Shown: in pieces, positions 6,627 to 14,085 of the stretch
Layout: every line of letters begins with the position of its first letter
How positions within the stretch are numbered: the stretch's first letter is position 1
NCBI GenBank assembly: GCA_041746415.1
Contig: JBGTHB010000204.1
Span: 1 to 21,518 of the forward strand
Length of the DNA stretch: 21,518 nucleotides
DNA from: JBGTHB01 sp041746415
Lineage (GTDB): Bacteria; Pseudomonadota; Gammaproteobacteria; Coxiellales; Coxiellaceae
Reading direction: 5' to 3'
Program-made: the position numbers and the translations under genes
The notes under the pieces: generated by a model
The model's database searches: none
Seen by the model: the letters and a program-made list of their open reading frames with translations, nothing else
What the model was told of the DNA's origin: nothing

Positions 6627-7832
6627 ATGCTTAGGATCCAAATCCCAGCGCGCACATTATTAAGCGTTATTGTGCCACTGATACTCGCTGGTTGCGCCCA
6701 CACCGGTTACAACGCTCAAGCGCCTGTTACCAGCAACCACACTGCACACCGTATTTTTCAAAGCCTACCCAAGTATGCCCAATTAACTCGTGAACCTTGG
6801 CCACAAATTCACGCTAAATCCTTACCTTTAAAAAAAGGCAGCAGCGGTCAAAGCGTCGCAGAAATACGCCAACGCTTAGCCAAGCTGGGTGACTTGCATG
6901 GCAACTTAGATCAAAACATCTCTATTTATGATGCACAGCTAACGCAAGCGGTTAAAGAATTTCAATGGCGTCATGGTTTAAAAGCAGATGGCGAAGTGGG
7001 TTCAAAAACATTAGAAGCCTTGAATGTATCGCCACAACAGCGCTTAGCCCAACTGGAAAAAAGCATGAACAAATGGGCTGCCATTCCTGAAAATGAAGGC
7101 AGTCATTATATTATGGTTAATACCGCCGGTTATTATATGAATGTCGTTAAAGACGGCAAAAAAGTCTTAGACATGAAAGTGGTGGTCGGAAAACCCTCGC
7201 GTGAAACGCCTGAAATTTATTCCAAGCTCGAAACGATTGTGCTAAATCCAAGTTGGAATATTCCATATAAAATAATGAAAAAAGACGTGATCCCTAAAAT
7301 TGTCGAAGACCCTAATTATCTTTCAACTGAAAACATCAGCGTTTATTCAAGCTGGCAGCAAGGCGCGAGTAAAGTTGATCCGGCTAATGTGGACTGGGCT
7401 AAAGCCGCAGAACAGGGTGTGTCATACAAAATGACTCAAGCCCCCGGGGATCATAATGCGCTGGGTCGCGTTAAATTTGTTTTCAACAACAGTCATGACG
7501 TGTACATGCACGACACCCCACACAAAGAGTTATTTGACGAAGCACAACGCGTTTTTAGTTCGGGCTGCATTCGGCTGCATCACCCATTTCGTTTAGTGGA
7601 ATACTTCATTCAAGAAAATCAAAACTTGGAACCCGAAAAAGTGTATAGCCAACTTGAAAGCGGCCAAACAAAATATCTACGCCTAAAAAATCCCATTCCA
7701 ATTTATGTAACTTATATTACGGCATGGGTAGATAAAGAAGGTCGGCCTCACTTTAGAGAAGATGTGTATGGCCGCGAACACGCGCACCATAACAACTCCA
7801 ATGATAACAACGGCCAATATGGATTAAATTAA
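6627..7832 (+). CDS. L,D-transpeptidase lipoprotein (YcbB/LdtD-like, PG-binding plus YkuD)
   Basis: The enzyme makes 3-3 (meso-DAP to meso-DAP) cross-links in peptidoglycan. The 401-residue protein starts with a lipoprotein signal ending in the lipobox L-A-G-C (Cys23), then a PG_binding_1-type domain (about 66-135) and a YkuD domain (about 160-360). Catalytic residues are visible as Y-M-H-D-T-P (His about 295) and S-S-G-C-I-R-L (Cys about 314). N-P-S-W-N-I-P and D-P-N-Y are typical of YcbB-type members. The tail is rich in His and Asn. ATG 6627 is chosen because AGGAGAG lies five bases upstream and the lipoprotein signal starts there; a longer start at 6597 overlaps the -10 box. The lipobox predicts a membrane-anchored form, unlike the N-terminal anchor helix of E. 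coli LdtD. DapF in this window makes the cross-linked substrate. Confidence 0.93.
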   Translation: MLRIQIPARTLLSVIVPLILAGCAHTGYNAQAPVTSNHTAHRIFQSLPKYAQLTREPWPQIHAKSLPLKKGSSGQSVAEIRQRLAKLGDLHGNLDQNISIYDAQLTQAVKEFQWRHGLKADGEVGSKTLEALNVSPQQRLAQLEKSMNKWAAIPENEGSHYIMVNTAGYYMNVVKDGKKVLDMKVVVGKPSRETPEIYSKLETIVLNPSWNIPYKIMKKDVIPKIVEDPNYLSTENISVYSSWQQGASKVDPANVDWAKAAEQGVSYKMTQAPGDHNALGRVKFVFNNSHDVYMHDTPHKELFDEAQRVFSSGCIRLHHPFRLVEYFIQENQNLEPEKVYSQLESGQTKYLRLKNPIPIYVTYITAWVDKEGRPHFREDVYGREHAHHNNSNDNNGQYGLN

Positions 7833-7887
7833 CTGTATAGGGTGCTCACTTTAGAAAGAACAATCTCAGCATCTTACCATCATGCTA

Positions 7888-8448
7888 CTAAACACCAAAA
7901 GTTGCAGCGCCGCCATGTTCTAAATCATGGTAATCAGAAACGCGCCCCTGACACTTGTGATACACCACATAGCAAAATGTGGCCGCGGTAGCTACTGCAA
8001 AGCTCATTCCCATACCCGTCAACACATTTAGGCAAATAGCTGAAAACTCATTGCCCTGACTCGGATTTGCTTTAAAAAAGGTATACCCTGATCCAACTAA
8101 TAATCCAAAAAAAGAAGCCAAACTTGTGTTAATAAAAATTTTTTCAACTTCATTGCCTAATTCATTTGATTGGGTAGTATTGTTGTCACCTTCTTCAAAA
8201 AGCAGCGCATCTTGTTCGCCACTTAAGCACGCTCCAGCGATACCAGAAAGAATGCCTGAAGAGATCGGTATAACCGCGCATATTAATAACATAATTAAGC
8301 AACCCACCACACCATCGAGCACAGCACCGGCTCCATCACTGTTGACAGGAAAGTTTGAGTCTATTGCCGGCTTAGTAAATAATGCAATCAACATAATCAA
8401 GCACAAAGTCAGCCCACAACAAGAAACCTGATTCAATCTATCACTCAT
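7888..8448 (-). CDS. Uncharacterised inner-membrane protein, four predicted helices
   Basis: I do not recognise this 186-residue protein. It has four hydrophobic segments, roughly at 10-26, 45-72, 108-125 and 138-164, with an acidic polar loop at 76-105 (E-E-G-D-N-N-T-T) and a His-containing C-terminal tail. Several Cys lie in or near the helices. AGGAA lies seven bases before ATG 8448. It follows the Cys-rich orphan gene by ten bases on the same strand, so the two are probably co-transcribed and may act together. The pair is bounded by a convergent L,D-transpeptidase gene and by dksA, both conserved, and looks like a lineage-specific insertion. A transporter, anchor or secreted effector role cannot be distinguished. 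Confidence 0.75.
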   Translation of the reverse strand: MSDRLNQVSCCGLTLCLIMLIALFTKPAIDSNFPVNSDGAGAVLDGVVGCLIMLLICAVIPISSGILSGIAGACLSGEQDALLFEEGDNNTTQSNELGNEVEKIFINTSLASFFGLLVGSGYTFFKANPSQGNEFSAICLNVLTGMGMSFAVATAATFCYVVYHKCQGRVSDYHDLEHGGAATFGV

Positions 8449-8458
8449 GTTCTTATTC

Positions 8459-8854
8459 CTAAATCATATTGGTGTGACAATCAAAATAATAAGCGTCGTT
8501 CATCTGCAGGTTCAAAGCGAGTTCGTGGTGAGGAGGAGGGGTATGCGGGGGCCCGAAACAAGTATTCACTGACATGTCAGAAACCCACGCTTTATATCGC
8601 TTAAAGTCATTTATTTCATACCTACAACGAAAAAAATGATTCCAAAAAAAACTCAGCGTAGTATTTAGCGGCGCTGTATCACAATTCCATGAACTTGGCA
8701 CATGCGATAAATCGCAAGTAAAGTTAAAAGCAAAAGACGTTACCCCATTATTACCATTATCAGAAAACTCAACATATGTTTTATTTGTAGCAGATGGCAC
8801 ACAAGCCATCTCAACTAAAGCCTGAGCATATGCAAACATTGTCATAGAAGACAT
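8459..8854 (-). CDS. Uncharacterised small protein with six cysteines
   Basis: I do not recognise this 131-residue protein. It has six Cys (in A-C-V-P, T-C-D-L, N-C-D-T, R-C-R-Y, T-C-F-G, D-C-H-T), suggesting disulfides and export, yet the N-terminus (M-S-S-M-T-M-F-A-Y-A-Q) is not a convincing signal peptide. A stretch P-P-H-T-P-P-P-H-H lies near the C-terminus. A stop codon upstream in frame excludes a longer version. I chose ATG 8854, ten bases after AGGAGG; GTG 8863 sits too close to that site and ATG 8845 is possible. It precedes the membrane-protein gene at 7888-8448 by ten bases. Reality is supported by the strong ribosome site and close spacing rather than homology. Confidence 0.6.
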   Translation of the reverse strand: MSSMTMFAYAQALVEMACVPSATNKTYVEFSDNGNNGVTSFAFNFTCDLSHVPSSWNCDTAPLNTTLSFFWNHFFRCRYEINDFKRYKAWVSDMSVNTCFGPPHTPPPHHELALNLQMNDAYYFDCHTNMI

Positions 8855-8883
8855 ACTCTCCACCCCTCCTGCTTTTTATCCAG

Positions 8884-8905
8884 TCCAAATTGGAGCATTA
8901 ATGCT
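8884..8905. promoter_or_regulatory. Two abutting dyads upstream of the orphan gene pair
   Basis: TCCAAATTGGA (8884-8894) is symmetric about its centre and touches the perfect 12-bp palindrome AGCATTAATGCT (8894-8905). They lie 30-50 bases before the start of the gene at 8459-8854, where a weak -10 (TAAAAA, minus strand) would place them over the -35/spacer region. An operator is possible but unproven. Confidence 0.3.
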
Positions 8906-8997
8906 GGGTAAAACACAAGTTAAGAGGTGGTTAATTAGCGCAGCAACCCAATCAGCGGAGCAGGCTGAATATAAATAAAAGTTAAACAATGAAGCGT

Positions 8998-9444
8998 TTA
9001 ACCGCCTGTTTGTTTCTCGCGAATTTCTTGGTAAGTTTTGCAATCAATGCACTTCGTGGCAGTAGGTCGTGCTTCAAGACGACGAATGCCAATTTCAGAA
9101 CCGCAGTCCTCACAATAACCGTAATCGCCAGAGCCAATATCATCTAATGACTGTTCAATCTTTTTGATTAAGCGCCGCTCACGGTCACGCGCGCGCAACT
9201 CTAAACGAAATTCTTCTTCTTGCGCTGCCTGATCAACAGGATCGGCATAGTTTTCGTGTTCATTTTTTAAGTGTCCTACAGTCGCATCCACTTCTTCCAT
9301 TAGATGCTGACGCCATTGTTGTAAGATGCCACGGAAATGTTCGCACTGACCTTCGCTCATATATTTTTCACCTTTCTTTTCTTTGTAAGGTGTAAAATTA
9401 AGGTTTGATGGATCAGCCGTTTGTTTTTGAGCACGTGTTGACAT
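8998..9444 (-). CDS. dksA: DksA RNA polymerase-binding transcription factor
   Basis: DksA binds the RNA polymerase secondary channel and, with ppGpp, adjusts transcription of rRNA, amino-acid and stress genes. The 148-residue protein (E. coli 151) has the coiled-coil tip D-P-V-D-Q-A-A (Asp68, Asp71, Ala73, matching the essential tip residues), the helical E-E-E-F-x-L-E-L-R-x-R-D-R-E-R and a C4 zinc finger with Cys111, 114, 132 and 135. The C-terminus reads T-Y-Q-E-I-R-E-K-Q. ATG 9444 is preferred to the upstream ATG 9483 because GGAGGGGG lies five bases before it and the promoter at 9482-9509 would start transcription between the two. It is transcribed alone. Confidence 0.97.
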   Translation of the reverse strand: MSTRAQKQTADPSNLNFTPYKEKKGEKYMSEGQCEHFRGILQQWRQHLMEEVDATVGHLKNEHENYADPVDQAAQEEEFRLELRARDRERRLIKKIEQSLDDIGSGDYGYCEDCGSEIGIRRLEARPTATKCIDCKTYQEIREKQTGG

Positions 9445-9481
9445 GAAAGCCCCCTCCACAGTGGGATTGAAAAAAGTGTCC

Positions 9482-9509
9482 ATTGTAACTATTTTTTATT
9501 GTTGCGCAA
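9482..9509 (-). promoter_or_regulatory. Candidate sigma-70 promoter for dksA
   Basis: On the minus strand TTGCGC (9504-9509) and TACAAT (9482-9487) are 16 bases apart. The predicted start point near 9475 leaves a leader of about 30 bases carrying the GGAGGGGG ribosome site. Confidence 0.5.
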
Positions 9510-9592
9510 TCCCTATGTGCAAAAAAAAAGAACGGTTACTGTTGCCCATGATAGATTAAAAAGTTGTCAGTCGACAAGGAGCAAGCGCAAAA

Positions 9593-10420
9593 TTAAATCT
9601 TGAGCTCACCACAAAAAACGCGAGCCGCAGGACCGGTCATAATAATCTGTTGCGTAGGTCCTGCCCAATCAATCTGTAAATTGCCACCCGGTTGATTCAC
9701 CGATACACGCTCATTTAACCAACCATTACGCCGCCCAATGGCCATTGCCGCACACGCTCCACTACCGCAGGCAAGCGTTTCACCGGTGCCACGCTCATAA
9801 ACTTGTAAGCGCACATGTTGAGGATCAAGAACTTGCATAAACCCTACATTCACCGCTTGAGGAAAGCGCGGATGCTTGCTCAACTCAGCACCCAAATTAG
9901 CCACCATGGCACAATCAATTTGCTCAACCCGGATCACGGCATGCGGGTTGCCCACGTTTACCACACTAAGCTCAACCTTGTTACCACTGGCTTCAACTTG
10001 GTAAAGCAGCTGTTCTTTATCCGCGATAAAAGGAACAGCCCTTGGCGCAAATTGTGGCACTCCCATCTGCACACTGACCTCACCATCACTGCGCAATGTC
10101 AGCGAAAGCTGCTCCGTAATAGTAGAAACGCTTAGGGTGGTCTTCGGACTTAATTGATTGGCATGAATAAATTGCGCGATACAACGCGCGCCATTACCAC
10201 ATTGACCGACTTCACTGCCATCCGCATTAAAAATGCGCAAATGAAAATCACACTGGTTTTTTTTAGGTTTTTCTAACACCAGCATCTGATCAAAACCAAC
10301 ACCCAAACGGCGGTTAGCTAATTGTTGAATTTGCGCGGCAGACAGCGCAAAAGGGGTTTGCGTGGCATCTATAACCACAAAGTCATTACCCAAGCCGTGC
10401 ATTTTAGTAAAAGCAATCAT
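9593..10420 (-). CDS. dapF: Diaminopimelate epimerase
   Basis: DapF converts LL- to meso-diaminopimelate, the peptidoglycan cross-linking residue and lysine precursor, by a two-cysteine mechanism. The 275-residue protein has M-H-G-L-G-N-D-F at its N-terminus, catalytic Cys74 in C-G-N-G-A-R-C and the second catalytic Cys218 in A-C-G-S-G-A-C-A-A. N-V-G-N-P-H near 155-160 is also typical. ATG 10420 overlaps the DUF481 stop by one base (TAATG) and has no Shine-Dalgarno of its own, so translation is probably coupled. It is the last gene of the lptM-like, DUF481, dapF group; E. coli also has lptM (yifL) directly before dapF. Confidence 0.97.
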   Translation of the reverse strand: MIAFTKMHGLGNDFVVIDATQTPFALSAAQIQQLANRRLGVGFDQMLVLEKPKKNQCDFHLRIFNADGSEVGQCGNGARCIAQFIHANQLSPKTTLSVSTITEQLSLTLRSDGEVSVQMGVPQFAPRAVPFIADKEQLLYQVEASGNKVELSVVNVGNPHAVIRVEQIDCAMVANLGAELSKHPRFPQAVNVGFMQVLDPQHVRLQVYERGTGETLACGSGACAAMAIGRRNGWLNERVSVNQPGGNLQIDWAGPTQQIIMTGPAARVFCGELKI

Positions 10421-11226
10421 TACGCTAAACTATACACCAACGAAACGTTTAATGTCGTGTTGAGATTTTGATTATTGCTGCTGTTTAATGGGATGCGTGA
10501 ATAATATTCGGTTGTGTAAGAAATCTGCACGCCCAGGTTGCGAATAATCTTATTGGTTAATGCGGTTATGGTTTTTAAATAATCATACGGATCGCCATAG
10601 TTATAGGTGATGTTTTCGGTAAAGACAACCGTATCCGTAATCTTCCAGCTCAAATTAAGCGCTGAGGTGCCAATCAAATGATTCTCAGTCATGGATGGTT
10701 GATTAGTTTGCTTGATACTATTACGCCGAATACCTGGGCCTAGCTGCAGCGTTAAATTTGTTTTGTGCGTATCCAAAAGGGTGCGGCCATAACCAACCGA
10801 GCCAACAAATTGATAATCATAAGGACTGAAACGATTCTGAGTATAGTTGGCATTAGCAAAAATAAAATTACACCCAAAGTGATAGTTTGTTTGGTTTTGT
10901 GCAAAATATTGTTGTTGGGTGGTAATGCCATCGCTGGTGGTTAACTGGGCCGTGGCATTAAGCACGTTCTCCCACGCTTCTTTAGAAAAATTTAAATTCA
11001 ACCCGCCATTGATGTTAGTGGTTTTTGAATTGCCAGTAACGTACACGATCCCCAGCTGCGCGTTTGAGCCTTTCCATGAAGCAGGCAATAAATATCGATA
11101 TTTTTTTGCGCACTTATTGCCGACACAGGTTTTTTTGGTGGGGGGGGTTACCGCTGCGCCAGCATAAGCATTAAACAATAAGAGCAAGCTGATAGCAGCA
11201 CCGTAATAAAACGTTCTTGTTTGCAT
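10420..11226 (-). CDS. DUF481-family outer-membrane beta-barrel protein
   Basis: The 268-residue protein has a signal peptide (about 1-24, ending near A-G-A-A) and a C-terminal part of alternating polar/aromatic strands as in outer-membrane barrels. G-N-S-K-T-T-N-I-N-G-G-L-N-L near 65-78 and G-Y-G-R-T-L near 146 resemble the DUF481 (YdiY-like) family, which is of unknown function. Cys34 and Cys39 in T-C-V-G-N-K-C may form a small disulfide loop just after the signal. Its final residues V-S-L-V-Y-S-L-A resemble a last strand. It lies between the LptM-like lipoprotein gene and dapF, with its stop overlapping the dapF start. Confidence 0.8.
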   Translation of the reverse strand: MQTRTFYYGAAISLLLLFNAYAGAAVTPPTKKTCVGNKCAKKYRYLLPASWKGSNAQLGIVYVTGNSKTTNINGGLNLNFSKEAWENVLNATAQLTTSDGITTQQQYFAQNQTNYHFGCNFIFANANYTQNRFSPYDYQFVGSVGYGRTLLDTHKTNLTLQLGPGIRRNSIKQTNQPSMTENHLIGTSALNLSWKITDTVVFTENITYNYGDPYDYLKTITALTNKIIRNLGVQISYTTEYYSRIPLNSSNNQNLNTTLNVSLVYSLA

Positions 11227-11314
11227 GATTCAGTCCATAGGTGAAAATGAGAGCCGAAATTATAACGAGCTAAACTGGTCATGTCGAACCACGCAGCAGG
11301 CACTGATATCCTAT

Positions 11315-11425
11315 TCATTTTTGCTGCATGCTTGTGTGGGCAGCGTTTGGCAAATACAATGCCCCTTGTTCGCCACAGGCGCACAAACAACAACAAACCA
11401 TCACTAATAATAAGATACGCCACAT
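11315..11425 (-). CDS. lptM: LptM (YifL)-like small lipoprotein
   Basis: This is a 36-residue lipoprotein precursor: M-W-R, a hydrophobic core, lipobox L-C-A-C with Cys17 as lipidation site, then G-E-Q-G-A-L-Y-L-P. That matches the C-G-x-K-G-P-L-Y-x-P signature of LptM/YifL, which in E. coli assists oxidative maturation of the LPS translocon LptD. In E. coli it also lies directly before dapF; here a DUF481 gene sits between, 88 bases downstream. LptD itself is in this window. The protein is shorter than E. coli LptM, with only about 11 residues after the motif. There is no evident Shine-Dalgarno. Its ATG (11423-11425 read on minus) overlaps the esterase ATG on the other strand, so its promoter must lie inside the esterase gene. 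Upstream in-frame ATGs exist but would overlap esterase codons further. Confidence 0.65.
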   Translation of the reverse strand: MWRILLLVMVCCCLCACGEQGALYLPNAAHTSMQQK

Positions 11426-12101
11426 GATGAATACACAAGTTGATTTTTCTGACAGCATTATCATTGAAACACAGCCAAATGTAAAAGCCTGCGTGATCTG
11501 GCTACACGGACTGGGAGCTGACGGCAACGATTTTGTGCCCATTACGCAACAACTTAATTTGCCTGCGGGTTTTGGAATACGTTTTATTTTCCCTCACGCC
11601 CCTATTCGCCCTGTCACACTTAACAATAATATGCCCATGCGAGCTTGGTTTGATCTGCATTCATTAGAGCATTTTGATCGACATGATCAGGAGGGCATTG
11701 AAAAAAGTGAATACGGCATCAATCAATTAATCAACGACCAATTAACGCAACTGCCTGCGCAAAAAATCTTATTAGCGGGTTTTTCACAGGGCGGGGCTAT
11801 GGCGCTGTTTGCTGGCTTACGCTGCAGTAAAAAATTAGCCGGTATTTTAGCCTTATCCACCTACTTTCCTTATACGGATGAAAGCGTGCGTCGCTTTTCA
11901 CCCATTAATAAAAACACACCTATTTTTATGGCCCACGGTGAGCACGATGAAGTATTGCCTTTGGCCATGGGTGAAGAATCGTATCAACATTTAACGCAAT
12001 GGGGTTACAACGTTAGCTGGCACGAATACTGCATGGCACACGAAGTTTGTAACCAAGAGCTACGCGACATCAGTAATTTTATTAAAAAGTGCTTGGGTTA
12101 A
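11424..12101 (+). CDS. Phospholipase/carboxylesterase family alpha/beta hydrolase
   Basis: This is a 225-residue cytosolic serine hydrolase of the carboxylesterase/acyl-protein thioesterase family (Pfam Abhydrolase_2). Features are the oxyanion strand C-V-I-W-L-H-G-L-G-A-D-G near 24-35, nucleophile Ser121 in G-F-S-Q-G-G, Asp175 in G-E-H-D-E-V and His206 in M-A-H-E-V. R-A-W-F-D near 73-77 is a family hallmark. The substrate is unknown; related enzymes cleave short-chain esters or lysophospholipids. I chose ATG 11424 (or 11427) because homologues begin about 15 residues before the oxyanion strand; an upstream ATG at 11328 would run through the lptM-like gene. No strong ribosome site is visible. 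Confidence 0.92.
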   Translation: MMNTQVDFSDSIIIETQPNVKACVIWLHGLGADGNDFVPITQQLNLPAGFGIRFIFPHAPIRPVTLNNNMPMRAWFDLHSLEHFDRHDQEGIEKSEYGINQLINDQLTQLPAQKILLAGFSQGGAMALFAGLRCSKKLAGILALSTYFPYTDESVRRFSPINKNTPIFMAHGEHDEVLPLAMGEESYQHLTQWGYNVSWHEYCMAHEVCNQELRDISNFIKKCLG

Positions 12102-12189
12102 TTGCTTTACGCATGGCAAAGCTTAGTTCTAGGCCGAGAAAACTCCTCGAATTGGCCACACTACATGATACTTTTTCCAGGGATTGATT

Positions 12190-13380
12190 ATGAATGTAAC
12201 TTGTAAAAAAATTATTATTTTTTCTTTGCTAGCTATATCAACGCAAGTATCCGCCGCCGCTAACTTAGATGCATCAGCAATTAAAAAAATCAGCTCCTCC
12301 TTTAAAACACTGTGTCAATCACATGCGTTTTCTGGGGCGGTGCTTATTGGGATAAATGGAAAGGTTCGCTTTGAAAATGCATGTGGCTTAGCTAGTAGAA
12401 ATTTTTCTGTCCCAAACACCATTTCAACTAAATTCAACTTGGGCTCTGTTGGAAAACTATTTACTATCATATCAATAGCTCAGCTGATACAGGAAAAAAA
12501 GCTGTCATTAGATACTCCCGTTGCCAACATTATTCCTTTGTGGCTACCCATGAAAAATGCGAATAAAATCACCATTAGACAACTTTTAATTCATGCATCA
12601 GGCCTTGGAAATTTTATGAATGATCCGAGATGGAAGATCGGCGCTGATTCTGGCTTGTATAATACAACAGATGATTATGAACCTCTAATTAGAGGAGAAA
12701 AGTTATTATTTAAACCAGGAACCAGTCAAACTTATAGTAACAGCGGTTACCTGGTTTTAGGCAAAGTAATTGAGAAATTATCAGGTTTGCATTATGCACA
12801 GTATATTCAAAAAAACATTTTCAATCTCGCTCAGATGAACAACACCGGCATCTGGGCTCTCGATGAAGTCGTCAAAAACCGTGCGGTTGGGTATTACTAC
12901 AGCTGCAAACGAAATTCATGTGCATGGAAGAATAATTATTATCAAGCTCCCTTTATTGGCACTGCAGCTGGGGGAGCGTATTCAACCGTCAATGACTTAT
13001 TTAAATTTTCACAATTTCTATATCAAAATAAATTTCTCAATAGTCATCTCACTCAGAAAGTGCTATCAACAATAGTTATACAACCAAGTGATGCTGTTTT
13101 TATTAAGAAAATCCAAATTGGAGGTCAGTCTATTCCTGAAGTTTTCAGTCGATATGGATTCGCTGGCACATGGAATACTTTTGGCGTGGCTGTTTGGAAA
13201 GATCCTACTTTAATTGGCCATACTGGCGGCACTCCTGGAGCAAGCGCATTATTTGCCATGAGCCCTGATAACAAATATACAATTATCATCTTAAGCAATA
13301 GTGGGACAGATGGACAGATTACGTTATATCAAAAAATAAGAAATTATTTTGGTTTTAAAGACCCCATCAAAAATTTTTAA
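12190..13380 (+). CDS. Exported serine beta-lactamase-fold hydrolase (class C/PBP4*-like)
   Basis: The 396-residue protein has a signal peptide (1-23, cleavage after S-A-A) and the three motifs of the Beta-lactamase (PF00144) family: Ser86-V-G-Lys89, Tyr182-S-Asn184 and His344-T-Gly. L-L-I-H-A-S-G-L-G near 132-140 and A-G-G-A-Y-S-T-V-N-D-L near 260-270 are also typical. The family includes esterases, D-Ala-D-Ala carboxypeptidases and AmpC; H-T-G instead of K-T-G points to the esterase/peptidase side rather than a true AmpC. AGGGA lies seven bases before ATG 12190. The gene appears more A/T-rich than its neighbours, which could reflect acquisition. It stands between the esterase and the convergent murU. 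Confidence 0.88.
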   Translation: MNVTCKKIIIFSLLAISTQVSAAANLDASAIKKISSSFKTLCQSHAFSGAVLIGINGKVRFENACGLASRNFSVPNTISTKFNLGSVGKLFTIISIAQLIQEKKLSLDTPVANIIPLWLPMKNANKITIRQLLIHASGLGNFMNDPRWKIGADSGLYNTTDDYEPLIRGEKLLFKPGTSQTYSNSGYLVLGKVIEKLSGLHYAQYIQKNIFNLAQMNNTGIWALDEVVKNRAVGYYYSCKRNSCAWKNNYYQAPFIGTAAGGAYSTVNDLFKFSQFLYQNKFLNSHLTQKVLSTIVIQPSDAVFIKKIQIGGQSIPEVFSRYGFAGTWNTFGVAVWKDPTLIGHTGGTPGASALFAMSPDNKYTIIILSNSGTDGQITLYQKIRNYFGFKDPIKNF

Positions 13381-13410
13381 ACGAGGGCTGCGCTTATTGT
13401 TTGAATACGT

Positions 13411-14085
13411 TCAGCGAAAATTGGTGCTAGTTTGTAAAAATGCCCGCAGCTTTGCTAACTCGTGCGGTGTGCCCACATTAAACCAAGTGCCATTAAACAT
13501 TTCGCCGCTCACACCATGATGTTCAATTGCTTTATTGATAAGTGGCGAAAAAGAAAATTTTTCTTCGCGGATAGCTGTAAAAATTTTGGGGTGGATTTTA
13601 GCAATACCAGCGTAATTAAACAGGGGCGCCTGACGCGTAATGAACTTGTCTTGATCCAAACCATAATCGCCCACAGCATGGTAGTGCGGATTGTTAACCA
13701 ACACCAAATGAATCTCAGTTTCTGAGTCTAAAATGGTTTTTGAATAAGTATAATCACTCCACACATCAGCACTTATTAATAAGAATGGCTCGCTACCCAA
13801 GAATGATAAAGCATGTTTGATACCACCACCTGTACCTAACACTACTGGCTCAACTGAAAAAATAATTTTTAAACCATAACGTGAACCATCACCTAAAAAT
13901 TGCTGAATCGTATTGGCAAGGTAACTTACGTTTATCACCACCTCTGCCACACCCGCTTTTTTTAGAGCAAATAAATGATATTCAATCAAACAATATTGAC
14001 CCACTTGCAATAATGGTTTGGGTGTTGAGTCCGTGAGGGGTTTTAAACGGCTTCCTTGGCCCGCGGCCAAAATCATTGCTTTCAT
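13411..14085 (-). CDS. murU: N-acetylmuramate alpha-1-phosphate uridylyltransferase (MurU)
   Basis: MurU couples MurNAc-1-phosphate to UTP, giving UDP-MurNAc and letting recycled muropeptide sugar enter peptidoglycan synthesis without MurA/MurB. The 224-residue nucleotidyltransferase starts M-I-L-A-A-G-Q-G-S-R-L-K-P-L-T, the nucleotide loop, followed by P-K-P-L-L; G-T-G-G-G-I near 94-99 and I-S-A-D-V-W near 114-119 (metal Asp) follow. The length matches Pseudomonas MurU. Its ATG overlaps the amgK stop by four bases (ATGA), and the amgK-murU pair facing lptD is a known gammaproteobacterial arrangement. Pairing with AmgK distinguishes it from general sugar-nucleotide transferases. The MurA route may therefore be bypassed here, a basis of intrinsic fosfomycin tolerance in pseudomonads. 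Confidence 0.9.
   Translation of the reverse strand: MKAMILAAGQGSRLKPLTDSTPKPLLQVGQYCLIEYHLFALKKAGVAEVVINVSYLANTIQQFLGDGSRYGLKIIFSVEPVVLGTGGGIKHALSFLGSEPFLLISADVWSDYTYSKTILDSETEIHLVLVNNPHYHAVGDYGLDQDKFITRQAPLFNYAGIAKIHPKIFTAIREEKFSFSPLINKAIEHHGVSGEMFNGTWFNVGTPHELAKLRAFLQTSTNFR

Noticed and set aside
6461..6703. 80-codon minus-strand frame in the hemA/transpeptidase gap
   Set aside because: It overlaps the transpeptidase lipoprotein signal, its promoter and the AT-rich repeats; hydrophobic residues come from the antisense of the signal peptide.
7860..7895. AGCAT/ATGCT pair between convergent genes as a bidirectional terminator
   Set aside because: A five-base stem without a U-run on either strand.
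8126..8431. 101-codon plus-strand frame
   Set aside because: It lies wholly antisense to the membrane-protein gene, has no ribosome site and reads as low-complexity Ser/Ala/Pro/Ile sequence without a recognisable domain.
9521..9543. A-run/hairpin read as a minus-strand terminator for dapF
   Set aside because: The T-run is good but the stem has only three base pairs, a mismatch and one more pair; too weak to support.
11328..11423. Longer N-terminus for the esterase from ATG 11328
   Set aside because: The added 32 residues are unlike the family, have no ribosome site and are antisense to the LptM-like lipoprotein, whose motif is convincing.
12110..12170. Possible hairpin/terminator after the esterase
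   Set aside because: CGAG/CTCG and GGCC repeats can pair only weakly with mismatched loops, and no adjacent U-run follows.
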